Notes under the pieces: model-generated | Databases searched by the model: none | The model's input: only the letters and a program-made list of their open reading frames with translations | Told to the model about the DNA's origin: nothing | Program-made: the position numbers and the translations under genes | IMG/VR virus record: IMGVR_UViG_3300043543_000393 | Location: 1-27,566 of that record | DNA length: 27,566 nucleotides | Strand: one strand, 5' to 3' | Source of the DNA: a virus | Shown here: positions 14,553-20,068 of the stretch, in pieces | Layout: every line of letters begins with the position of its first letter | Numbering within the stretch: the stretch's first letter is position 1

Positions 14553-15025
14553 GCCGCCATCTCCTTCCGCGCCTGTTCTGCATTTTCCTCCGCCTCCCGT
14601 TCCTGCTTCGGCCGCCAGGGCCGGAACGCGACCGCCGCATGCGCGGCGCAGTACGAGCCCGCCTCCGTCGGTCGGCCGCAGAACGTGAACGGGCCTTCGC
14701 CGTAGGGCCAGCGGCAATCGCCAGCGGAGAGATCGAGCAGATCGAGATGCAATGGGCACGGCTCGGGCGCCGCCGCCGGCGCGGCCGGCCGCAGCTTTTC
14801 CGTCCGGCGCGGCACGATCCGCAGCAACGGCCGCTGTTTTTTCCGACGGTCGCCAGGAATTCTCGGCTGCGCGATCTTCGGCTTCTTAAGCTGCATCCGG
14901 TGCGCCTTGCCGATTACCGCATTGCGCGAGATCCCGAGTTCGACAGCGATCTGCGCCGCCGACATCATGGGCCACAGCTCGACGAGCCTGGCGATCATCG
15001 CGTCAGTCCACATTGCTTTGCCCAT
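14549..15025 (-). CDS. gcrA: GcrA-family cell-cycle transcription regulator
   Basis: 158 residues. The N-terminal helix-turn-helix reads MWTDAMIARLVELWPMMSAA then QIAVELGISRNAVIGKAHRM (about residues 5-44), the hallmark of GcrA. The C-terminal part has the other family block, GDCRWPYGEGPFTFCGRPTE followed by GSYCAAHAA, with paired cysteines. In Caulobacter, GcrA binds RNA polymerase with sigma-70 and activates promoters carrying GANTC adenine methylation. A phage copy could redirect host cell-cycle transcription or control phage promoters. It lies in the leftward early operon between a 62-residue gene (23-bp overlap) and the replication gene (ATGA overlap), downstream of an adenine methyltransferase. 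Confidence 0.9.
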   Translation of the reverse strand: MGKAMWTDAMIARLVELWPMMSAAQIAVELGISRNAVIGKAHRMQLKKPKIAQPRIPGDRRKKQRPLLRIVPRRTEKLRPAAPAAAPEPCPLHLDLLDLSAGDCRWPYGEGPFTFCGRPTEAGSYCAAHAAVAFRPWRPKQEREAEENAEQARKEMAA

Positions 15026-15191
15026 GGCTTGCCTTTTTTGTCTCAGGTTCGACCGGACGGCAGGCGCAAACCCACTCGCAGGCGATGCTGTAACGGCGAT
15101 GCACCGGCCCCAAGTCGTAGGCCGGACACCAGCCGAGCCGGAGATAGTCGTCGAGCTGTTCCCAAGTGACGTAACGAAAAATTCGAATCAT
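15003..15191 (-). CDS. Small conserved-looking phage protein
   Basis: 62 residues: MIRIFRYVTWEQLDDYLRLG then WCPAYDLGPVHRRYSIACEW and VCACRPVEP. Small proteins of this kind (a wxxVxxxxxxxYLRLGW start, then a Trp/Cys segment ending in C-x-C-x5-P) occur in Hyphomicrobiales prophages; function unknown. The start overlaps the stop of the preceding gene as ATGA and its end overlaps gcrA by 23 bp, so it is translated with them. Confidence 0.6.
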   Translation of the reverse strand: MIRIFRYVTWEQLDDYLRLGWCPAYDLGPVHRRYSIACEWVCACRPVEPETKKASHGQSNVD

Positions 15192-15733
15192 GCGGCGCAC
15201 TCCGCTTCGTAGCCAATGCATCGGCGCCATGTGGGAACGCTGCCGCAAACCTCGGCAATCGGCACGATGCGGCACTCGGTCCTGTTGCATTGCTCGGTGA
15301 CGCTGACCGGATAGGACGTGTGCCGCGGCCAGAACCAGTCTTGCAATTGCGGGAAGTCGATCAGATAGCAATCGAGCTGCGTTTCGGCGCGATTGGCAAA
15401 ACAATACAGCAGATAGTCGGCCTGGCCGTAAAACATCCAGCCTGGGCTTTCGCGCTTCGCAACCGTGCAGCTCTTGGTTTCGAGCGCGAAGGCGGTATAG
15501 GGCCGATCCGTCTTCGGCCAGCGGACTATTTTTTCCTCGATCGAAATCGCGCCGCCGTCCCTGCGCTGCACGATGGTGTCGACCGCATAGCGTTTTTGCA
15601 GAATCGTCGCCATGCGGCCCTTGTCGACCGTCACGTAGCGGCCATCGAGCGCATATTTGCCGTAGAAGAGCGGCGCGAGAATTTTGTCGCGCAAGCGACG
15701 CTGGCATTCGTTGTCGCGGACGAATTCGTTCAT
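15188..15733 (-). CDS. PD-(D/E)XK-like nuclease or related protein
   Basis: 181 residues. The region around residues 50-70 reads YAVDTIVQRRDGGAISIEEK, which offers the D-x13-E-x-K arrangement (D52, E66, K68) of PD-(D/E)XK phosphodiesterases. ALETKS (about 83-88) and YGQADYLLYCF (about 98-108) follow as the expected core strand and helix. No specific family is recognised. It begins in an ATGA overlap with the ParB/MT-A70 adenine methyltransferase, so a restriction or DNA-processing role linked to that methylation is conceivable but unproven. Alternatively it is a housekeeping phage nuclease, or an inactive fold relative. Confidence 0.5.
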   Translation of the reverse strand: MNEFVRDNECQRRLRDKILAPLFYGKYALDGRYVTVDKGRMATILQKRYAVDTIVQRRDGGAISIEEKIVRWPKTDRPYTAFALETKSCTVAKRESPGWMFYGQADYLLYCFANRAETQLDCYLIDFPQLQDWFWPRHTSYPVSVTEQCNRTECRIVPIAEVCGSVPTWRRCIGYEAECAA

Positions 15734-16818
15734 TCGGCGGCCTGTTGCGCGACGGGTTGAAAGAGGTTGAGGAAATCGGGACGGGCGCGGCGCTGGAACA
15801 ATTCGCCATAGATCGGGCCGTAGGAGGCGGCGCGCACGACGTTGTAGAATTCTTCCGGCTTCTCGGAGTGCTCGCCGACCGGCGCCTCGAAATGCGTGGC
15901 GATGTCGTCCCGCCGCGTGCGCAATTCGCCGCGCACCCCGAACAGCACATGCTCGGTCGAATTGCGGAAATAGGAGCCCAAGCCCAAGCGCGGCTTGACC
16001 CAAGTCAGGACCGTCTTATGGGCGAAGCCCCAGCGCGCCATCAATTCGACGGCGCGCGTCATGAAATTATTGGTGGTCCAGAGATAGAGATGGCAATTGT
16101 CTTCCGCCCATTGCGCCACGTCGAGCGCCAACAGCTCGTCGTGAGTCATGGTGGCATAGCCGGGCGCCGCGCGGCCGGCCAACGAGAGCCACTCGTAGTC
16201 CCAAGGCGGATCGACCACCAGTGTCTTGAATTTTCCCGGCACCGGCGCGAGGCTCGCAACGCGCTCCTCGTCGCGCATCATGCGCAGCTTGCGATAGGCC
16301 CCGGTCACCTTGCCGGTGCGGTCCATCTCCTCGACCAGGCGACCGAATTTTTCCGGCTCCGCCTCCGCCGCCTCCACCACGGCGGCGATCTTCTCCACCG
16401 TGCGGCCGGACACGCCGGCGAACGCGCCGATCTTGTCGCGCGTTTCGCCGGCATCTTTATTCCGGAAATTTTCCGGATTTTTCGGCGGCCTGCCGCGCGG
16501 CGTTGCGACTAGAGATGCCATCGCCCGGCGGATCGCCTCGATCTCGCTTGGCAGAAAATCCTTGCGCTGGCTGTTCTCCGCGAATTCCCCGCGCACAATG
16601 TCGTCCAGATCGACTTCGGTGACCGGAATCTCCTTCCAGCCGAGCAGCTTGGCCGCCGCCAGCCGCCGCGCGCCGGCGATCAAGCGGCCCTGCTTGGTCA
16701 CCACGATGGGATGCAGCAGGCCGACCTCGCGCATGCTGCGCGCGAGTCCGTCGACATCGCCAAGATCGCGGCGATGCCGCACGCCAATCTCGATGCTGTC
16801 GAGCTTGCGCAGCTTCAT
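15730..16818 (-). CDS. ParB-domain plus MT-A70 adenine methyltransferase
   Basis: 362 residues. Residues about 1-100 are a ParB N-terminal-like domain with RSMREVGLLHPIVVTKQGRL and GARRLAAAKLLGW (49-61). The middle (about 105-185) is a helical ParB/KorB-like HTH region (GAFAGVSGRTVEKIAAVVEA). Residues about 195-362 are an MT-A70 methyltransferase with catalytic DPPW (203-206), YLWTTNNF and WVKPRLGLGSYFRNSTEHVL. Such phage proteins methylate adenine N6 in DNA. The start MKLRKL at 16818 overlaps the upstream stop as ATGA; the longer open frame before it is an Arg-rich shadow of the neighbouring gene. It is the second ParB-methyltransferase fusion in the window, from a different methyltransferase class. 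Confidence 0.9.
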   Translation of the reverse strand: MKLRKLDSIEIGVRHRRDLGDVDGLARSMREVGLLHPIVVTKQGRLIAGARRLAAAKLLGWKEIPVTEVDLDDIVRGEFAENSQRKDFLPSEIEAIRRAMASLVATPRGRPPKNPENFRNKDAGETRDKIGAFAGVSGRTVEKIAAVVEAAEAEPEKFGRLVEEMDRTGKVTGAYRKLRMMRDEERVASLAPVPGKFKTLVVDPPWDYEWLSLAGRAAPGYATMTHDELLALDVAQWAEDNCHLYLWTTNNFMTRAVELMARWGFAHKTVLTWVKPRLGLGSYFRNSTEHVLFGVRGELRTRRDDIATHFEAPVGEHSEKPEEFYNVVRAASYGPIYGELFQRRARPDFLNLFQPVAQQAAE

Positions 16819-17366
16819 CGCACCCAGCGATAGGCGATGACGCGCGCGCGCGAATAGACGCCGACGCCGACCGCGTTGTTGTGATTGCCGGAGAGGATGA
16901 TCGGATCGTCGCCGGCATAGCCCTGCACGATGCCGACGTGGCCGCCGCGCGCGCCGCGGCTGAGCACCGCGACGCAGCCGACGCAGCCGTGCGGCGCCGG
17001 CGCGCCGATGCGCGCCCAGGCGCGCGCGCGCCACAACGCCCGATCGGCGAGGCCGAAGTGGTGCTGCAACCAGCATCCGCACCAGCGGCGCGGCGGGCAA
17101 AAGGGTGGGCGGCCGCCGCCCGGCGCGTCGAGGAGGAACCGCGCGGGATACGCGATGGCGGCCGCCCGCGGGAGCGTCGGCGGTGGCGATGGGGCGAGCT
17201 CCCGCATCTCGTATTGATCGGTGGCCTCGCGTGCCTCGGCGGCCAGCATCAGCGCCAGCAGCGCGGCGGCCGCGGTCACGAGAACCGCGAGCCAGCGCAA
17301 CAGGCGATGCGCGCGGGCGCGGGCGAACGAGTCTTTGACCGGCTCGGGCCAGACAAAATGCGGCAT
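16815..17366 (-). CDS. Membrane-anchored TIGR02594/CHAP-like cysteine hydrolase
   Basis: 183 residues. One membrane segment (about 23-44, LLRWLAVLVTAAAALLALML) is followed by a Pro-rich spacer and a domain with WCGCWLQHHFGLADRALWRA (Cys96), SRGARGGHVGIVQGY (His143) and ILSGNHNNAVGVGVY (Asn161), ending RVIAYRWVR. This Cys/His/Asn layout is that of the TIGR02594 CHAP-like family, usually peptidoglycan hydrolases; the topology would place the domain in the periplasm. The start at 17366 has AGGAGGAGG seven bases upstream. Its place in the leftward early operon, away from the lysis cassette, is odd for an endolysin. It could help entry, act in superinfection exclusion or modify the wall. Confidence 0.65.
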   Translation of the reverse strand: MPHFVWPEPVKDSFARARAHRLLRWLAVLVTAAAALLALMLAAEAREATDQYEMRELAPSPPPTLPRAAAIAYPARFLLDAPGGGRPPFCPPRRWCGCWLQHHFGLADRALWRARAWARIGAPAPHGCVGCVAVLSRGARGGHVGIVQGYAGDDPIILSGNHNNAVGVGVYSRARVIAYRWVR

Positions 17367-17438
17367 GCGTCGGCCTCCTCCTGGCACGAAAACAACGGAC
17401 GCGGAACGGAAACGAAAACGCGGACGGCTGCGGATCGC

Positions 17439-17618
17439 TCAGCGGCGGCGCTGAGCGTCGATGCCGGCGATCAGAAGGAAAATGACGGCGAAGGCGGCGA
17501 AGAAGATCGCGCTCTTGCGGTCACCGCCGTCGAGCACGGCGAGCGCGCCGGTAGTCATAGCGCCGGCGATCAGCGTCGCGATCGCGCCGGATATTCCAAT
17601 TTGAAAATTGCGCAGCAT
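17439..17618 (-). CDS. Small two-helix membrane protein
   Basis: 59 residues: MLRNFQIGISGAIATLIAGA leads into a first hydrophobic helix (about 7-28). A short charged loop (DGGDRKS) follows, then a second helix (AIFFAAFAVIFLLIAGI, about 37-53) and a basic tail. The start has AAAGGGA eight bases upstream. The size and two-helix hairpin resemble phage holins or small inner-membrane exclusion proteins. It stands next to the membrane-anchored cysteine-hydrolase-like gene, so the two may work together at the envelope. Confidence 0.6.
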   Translation of the reverse strand: MLRNFQIGISGAIATLIAGAMTTGALAVLDGGDRKSAIFFAAFAVIFLLIAGIDAQRRR

Positions 17619-17681
17619 GGAATGTCCCTTTCAGTGGCCATGGAAGGAACGCAAAGGTCCGCCGCATCGCGGGCCGTTACA

Positions 17682-17926
17682 TCAGTCGAAGATTTCGGAG
17701 AGCAGCACGGCGGCCGCCCGTGGCGGCGGCCGGCGCGTGCCGGCGAGATAGTAGGAAGCGGCGCGAAGCGAACAGCGCAGGCGAAAGGCGAGCTCGGCGT
17801 CGGTCTTGACCGGCCAGAGCGCCTTGCAGACGGCGCCGAATTTCGAGCCGCTGCACGCGCGGCAAGATGGGCGATCAATTCCCGGCGCGCCATCGCCGCC
17901 TGTCGATCGAGTGCGGGCGTTCTCAT
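17682..17926 (-). pseudogene. Probably frameshifted small regulator-like gene
   Basis: A start at 17926 (MRTPALDRQAAMARRELIAH) overlaps the preceding stop as ATGA, but that frame soon becomes Ser/Pro/Arg-rich. From about 17840 the neighbouring frame carries the protein-like sequence FGAVCKALWPVKTDAELAFR continuing RCSLRAASYYLAG, ending at 17682. That segment resembles small phage proteins with a WPxKT-A-LA-R-G-S-RAA-YWLAG pattern, helix-turn-helix-like. One missing base around 17840 would join the two parts into about 80 residues. It is a frameshift mutation, a sequencing error or, less likely, programmed slippage. Confidence 0.5.
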
Positions 17927-18156
17927 GCCGCGCCCCGATTCTGTCTCGCCCTCGCGGCGGCAAGCGCCGCCAGCGTCGCCACCGTCACGCCCTTGATCTT
18001 GAGCCGACGGGCGGCAATGGCGGTGCGCAGGAAATACGCAGCGGGGATGGAGCCCCGCTGCCGCATGGTCTGAGCATGGCCCACCGGAATGCCGATCTCC
18101 CGCGCGAACCGGGCCGGGCCGCCAAACGCCGCAAACACATCTTCGAACGTGCGCAT
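17923..18156 (-). CDS. Helix-turn-helix regulator (Cro/YdaS-like, carph-isopro type)
   Basis: 77 residues: MRTFEDVFAAFGGPARFARE then IGIPVGHAQTMRQRGSIPAA and a basic helical tail. The FGGPARFAREIGIPVGHAQTM stretch is a compact helix-turn-helix of the kind found in phage Cro-like proteins, and the RGSIPAAYF end is typical of the carph-isopro group. The start at 18156 lies just after promoter and operator elements; an in-frame ATG at 18192 would lie upstream of the promoter's -10 and is unlikely. As first gene of the leftward early operon, sitting directly on two dyads that recur at the rightward promoter, it is the best candidate for the protein that binds them. Confidence 0.75.
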   Translation of the reverse strand: MRTFEDVFAAFGGPARFAREIGIPVGHAQTMRQRGSIPAAYFLRTAIAARRLKIKGVTVATLAALAAARARQNRGAA

Positions 18157-18165
18157 GCTGCGCTG

Positions 18166-18192
18166 TCTATACGAAACGTATAGGCTTGTCAA
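18166..18192 (-). promoter_or_regulatory. Promoter of the leftward early operon
   Basis: On the minus strand TTGACA (18192-18187) and TATAGA (18171-18166) are 15 bp apart, a short but usable sigma-70 spacing. The -10 lies inside the perfect operator at 18167-18183 and the -35 touches the second operator. Transcription would start near 18160, just before the regulator's ATG at 18156, implying a nearly leaderless mRNA. Confidence 0.5.
18167..18183. promoter_or_regulatory. Operator 1, perfect 17-bp dyad
   Basis: CTATACG-AAA-CGTATAG, 7-bp arms perfectly inverted around 3 bp. It covers the -10 of the leftward promoter. The same sequence with one changed base occurs at 19030-19046 on the rightward promoter. 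Confidence 0.75.
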
Positions 18193-18204
18193 TACGCAGC
18201 GTAT
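18192..18204. promoter_or_regulatory. Operator 2, partial dyad
   Basis: ATACG-CAG-CGTAT, 5-bp arms around 3 bp. It matches the inner part of operator 1 and is centred 23 bp from it, about two helical turns, which would allow cooperative binding on one DNA face. It abuts the -35 of the leftward promoter. Confidence 0.6.
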
Positions 18205-18372
18205 CGGGCTTTCTGGCGCAAGTCACGGTTGCCATTTTCGTGCGATTGATAGGTGCTTACCGTCCAGCCGAAAGCCCGCGCCGCCGCCGCGGCGGAGGCA
18301 AAGCCGGCGCGATGACCCGATCACGGACGTTGCTGTGGAATGGGCCGCGCGGGTGCGCAGCATGGTGCAAAG

Positions 18373-18960
18373 ATGAAGCCGCTCAAATTGTGCGCTATCG
18401 CCCTTCTCTGCACGGCTACAGAGGCCGCGGCGCAGCGATCCGGTTGCGGCTATCTTTTGCGTTGCACCGAAATCCCGGAATGGCGATTGCAGCTCGAACG
18501 AATGGAGCAGGAACGGCGGGAGCAAGAACGCCTGCGGCAGATTGAGGAGCGCGAGCGCGAGCACCGGGAACGGGAGCGCAAATTGCGCGAACAGGCCGCA
18601 GCGGCCGATCGCGCGCGATATAGGGATCTCCTGCGCCAGCCCGACAAATATCAAGGAATCCTGCTCAAATTTACCGGAAAGGTCGTGCAATCTGTCCAGC
18701 ACGGCGACTTGTTCGCCTTGCGCGTCAATATCAACCGCAGCGGCGGTGTATGGGTCGACACCATCTGGGTCGATTACGTGCGCCCCAAGCATGAGCGCAG
18801 GCGCATCGTCGATGACGACCTGGTGAGCTTGCGCGGCCGATTGGTCGGCATCAAAAGCTACGTATCGATTGCCGGCCAGACGATCCAAATCCCCCATATT
18901 ATCGCCTGCGATCTGCGCCCAGAGGGCGTGACCGTCCTCACAGCCCCCGCGAATTGCTAG
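18373..18960 (+). CDS. Exported coiled-coil/OB-fold-like protein (possible lysogenic-conversion gene)
   Basis: 195 residues. MKPLKLCAIALLCTATEAAA is a signal peptide with an AAAQ cleavage site. Two cysteines follow (C25, C31), then a highly charged coiled coil (about 39-85, rich in E/R/Q). The C-terminal half begins RDLLRQPDKYQGILLKFTGK, then VVQSVQHGDLFALRVNINRS, WVDTIWVDYV, DDLVSLRGRLVGI and YVSIAGQTIQIPHI. That series matches the small OB-fold-like (tRNA_anti-like) domains seen in exported proteins, where a 'PDKYKGKKVKFTGKV' lead is typical. The start at 18373 was chosen to begin at the leader. It stands alone on the plus strand between the two early promoters, a usual place for immunity or exclusion genes. 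Confidence 0.7.
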   Translation: MKPLKLCAIALLCTATEAAAQRSGCGYLLRCTEIPEWRLQLERMEQERREQERLRQIEEREREHRERERKLREQAAAADRARYRDLLRQPDKYQGILLKFTGKVVQSVQHGDLFALRVNINRSGGVWVDTIWVDYVRPKHERRRIVDDDLVSLRGRLVGIKSYVSIAGQTIQIPHIIACDLRPEGVTVLTAPANC

Positions 18961-19018
18961 CAAAAATGCCCGTTTTTCTGGCGGGTGGATAACGCCTCCC
19001 CGGCCCATACATTTCGTG

Positions 19019-19047
19019 TTGACATTCTTCTATACGTTTTGTATAGA
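19019..19047 (+). promoter_or_regulatory. Rightward early promoter with embedded operator 3
   Basis: TTGACA (19019-19024), a 17-bp spacer and TATAGA (19042-19047) make a near-consensus sigma-70 promoter. The dyad CTATACG-TTT-TGTATAG (19030-19046) fills most of the spacer and the -10 and differs from operator 1 by a single arm base. A bound regulator would block polymerase. The first gene starts at 19072. Confidence 0.8.
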
Positions 19048-19055
19048 TAAGCGCA

Positions 19056-19083
19056 GGCAGGGAGGTCGCCTATGAAATACGCC
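19056..19083 (+). repeat. Direct repeat of ribosome-binding leader, copy 1
   Basis: GGCAGGGAGGTCGCC-TATGAAATACGCC covers the ribosome binding site and first codons of the 80-residue gene. A copy with one added C is found at 19294-19322 at the start of the next gene, so the two proteins share the start MKYA. Confidence 0.7.
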
Positions 19084-19314
19084 CGCCATCGCTGGATCGA
19101 TCGCCACCGCACCTATGGTTCATGGCGCGCGCGCTGCGCGCGCTGCGGCCTGGAACGCGATCAACGCTTCGCCTACGGCCGCCATTGGGTCGAGTGGCGC
19201 CAGGCTGGCGGCGAATGGTTCGCCGCTTCACAAACGCCGGCCTGCGAGGTCATGCCGTCCATCAGCGGAGCCGATCGATCCAGCGATGGCGCTGGCAGGG
19301 AGGTCGCCCTATGA
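19072..19314 (+). CDS. Small Cys/Trp-containing hypothetical protein
   Basis: 80 residues: MKYARHRWIDRHRTYGSWRA then RCARCGLERDQRFAYGRHWV and EWRQAGGEWFAASQTPAC. A CARCG pair (with one later Cys) and alternating aromatic/basic residues suggest a small zinc-ribbon-like fold; similar Trp-rich short proteins occur in alphaproteobacterial phages without known function. It is the first gene after the rightward promoter and has a good GGGAGG ribosome binding site. The last 15 residues (from about ISGADRSS) are low-complexity and run over the copied leader of the next gene. Confidence 0.55.
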   Translation: MKYARHRWIDRHRTYGSWRARCARCGLERDQRFAYGRHWVEWRQAGGEWFAASQTPACEVMPSISGADRSSDGAGREVAL

Positions 19315-19322
19315 AATACGCC
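19294..19322 (+). repeat. Direct repeat of ribosome-binding leader, copy 2
   Basis: Second copy of the leader at 19056-19083 with one extra C. It supplies the ribosome binding site of the 38-residue membrane protein while being read in another frame as the end of the 80-residue protein. Confidence 0.7.
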
Positions 19323-19427
19323 TTCACCGTTGAGGCCCTGATCGGGATCGCGCTGTTGACCGCCGTGGTGCTGGCCGCGGCGCAGGTGGCGCAAAAATTC
19401 TCCGTCGTCATCGCGGTGCTGCCATGA
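19311..19427 (+). CDS. Short single-span membrane peptide
   Basis: 38 residues, nearly all one membrane helix: MKYAFTVEALIGIALLTAVV then LAAAQVAQKF. It has a full ribosome binding site (GGGAGGTCGCCCT) and ATGA overlaps at both ends, which strongly supports translation. Function unknown; such early-expressed membrane peptides can act in exclusion or host takeover. Confidence 0.6.
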   Translation: MKYAFTVEALIGIALLTAVVLAAAQVAQKFSVVIAVLP

Positions 19428-19723
19428 CGCAGGTGCGCACCGACCGAGACATCTACCTCATCCGCTGCCGCCACGGCCGCGCCGACTACATCCGCGAGCG
19501 CGATGTGGCCGCCTGCGATCGCAAGACCACGGTCGAGGACATTGCCTCGGGCGAGGTCGAGCACGTGATCGCGGTCTATTGCTCCAACCCCGAGGAGGGC
19601 TGGGCGCGCGACGTGAGCGAGGACATCGCCCACGACGTGCTCGCCTACTGCCGCGACCGCTACGGCGAGGTGCCGTCGCACGTCGCCGACTTCGTCACCG
19701 AATTCATGCCGTGGGCAGCATAG
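19424..19723 (+). CDS. Hypothetical early protein, 99 aa
   Basis: 99 residues, acidic and soluble: MTQVRTDRDIYLIRCRHGRA, an EDIASGEVEHVIAVYCSNP strand-helix unit, then DVSEDIAHDVLAYCRDRYGE and VADFVTEFMP. No family is recognised. It starts in an ATGA overlap with the membrane peptide gene, and its codon use matches its neighbours. Confidence 0.6.
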   Translation: MTQVRTDRDIYLIRCRHGRADYIRERDVAACDRKTTVEDIASGEVEHVIAVYCSNPEEGWARDVSEDIAHDVLAYCRDRYGEVPSHVADFVTEFMPWAA

Positions 19724-19748
19724 GGCGCATCGCGAGCGCGGGCCTGCA

Positions 19749-19820
19749 GTGATCCGGGCCGACGGCACGCGCGAATGGTGGCGCGATGGCAAATGGATTC
19801 ACGAGGAGCAGCCGCGATGA
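19749..19820 (+). CDS. Mini-protein, 23 aa
   Basis: A GTG start gives MIRADGTREWWRDGKWIHEE then QPR, ending in an ATGA overlap with the next gene. The pattern 'I-R-DGT-EWW-DGK' resembles the repeat unit of longer phage proteins that begin with ADGT-WWRNGK, so this may be a shortened member or an upstream peptide that couples translation of the next gene. Weak ribosome binding site. Confidence 0.35.
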   Translation: MIRADGTREWWRDGKWIHEEQPR

Positions 19821-20068
19821 CCAACATCCCGATCACCAGCACCGCCGCCGCGCCCGCAAGCCTGGCGCTCGGCCTGCACGAGGCGATCTTCGCCCACTTT
19901 CGGCAACACGGCAACGACGGCCAGGCCTGCGCGCAGATCATCGAGGCCATCGTCGCGCTGGCGCGCGACTACGAGCAGGCGGATCGGCATTTCCGCTGGC
20001 GACTAATCCGCAAATTGGCGGAGGCGCGGCGAGTTCCAACGAGTGGAGAGTTAGGAGACGCAAAATGA
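19817..20068 (+). CDS. Small hypothetical early protein
   Basis: 83 residues from MTNIPITSTAAAPASLALGL, with helices LHEAIFAHFRQHGNDGQACA, QIIEAIVALARDYEQA and FRWRLIRKLAEARRVPTS. All-helical by appearance, no family recognised. The start overlaps the mini-protein stop as ATGA, and its own stop overlaps the ERF gene start as ATGA. Confidence 0.55.
   Translation: MTNIPITSTAAAPASLALGLHEAIFAHFRQHGNDGQACAQIIEAIVALARDYEQADRHFRWRLIRKLAEARRVPTSGELGDAK

Noticed and set aside
15003-15950. 315-codon minus-strand frame from the MT-A70 gene to gcrA
   Set aside because: Only the last 62 codons (15003-15191) look real; the rest is an out-of-frame shadow of the methylase and PD-(D/E)XK-like genes.
18961-19000. 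Possible terminator after the exported-protein gene (CCCG...CGGG with T run in the loop)
   Set aside because: Stem of only 4-5 bp and the T residues are in the loop, not after the stem.
18223-19008. 261-codon minus-strand frame opposite the exported protein
   Set aside because: Antisense to a gene with signal peptide and domain; itself without recognisable features.
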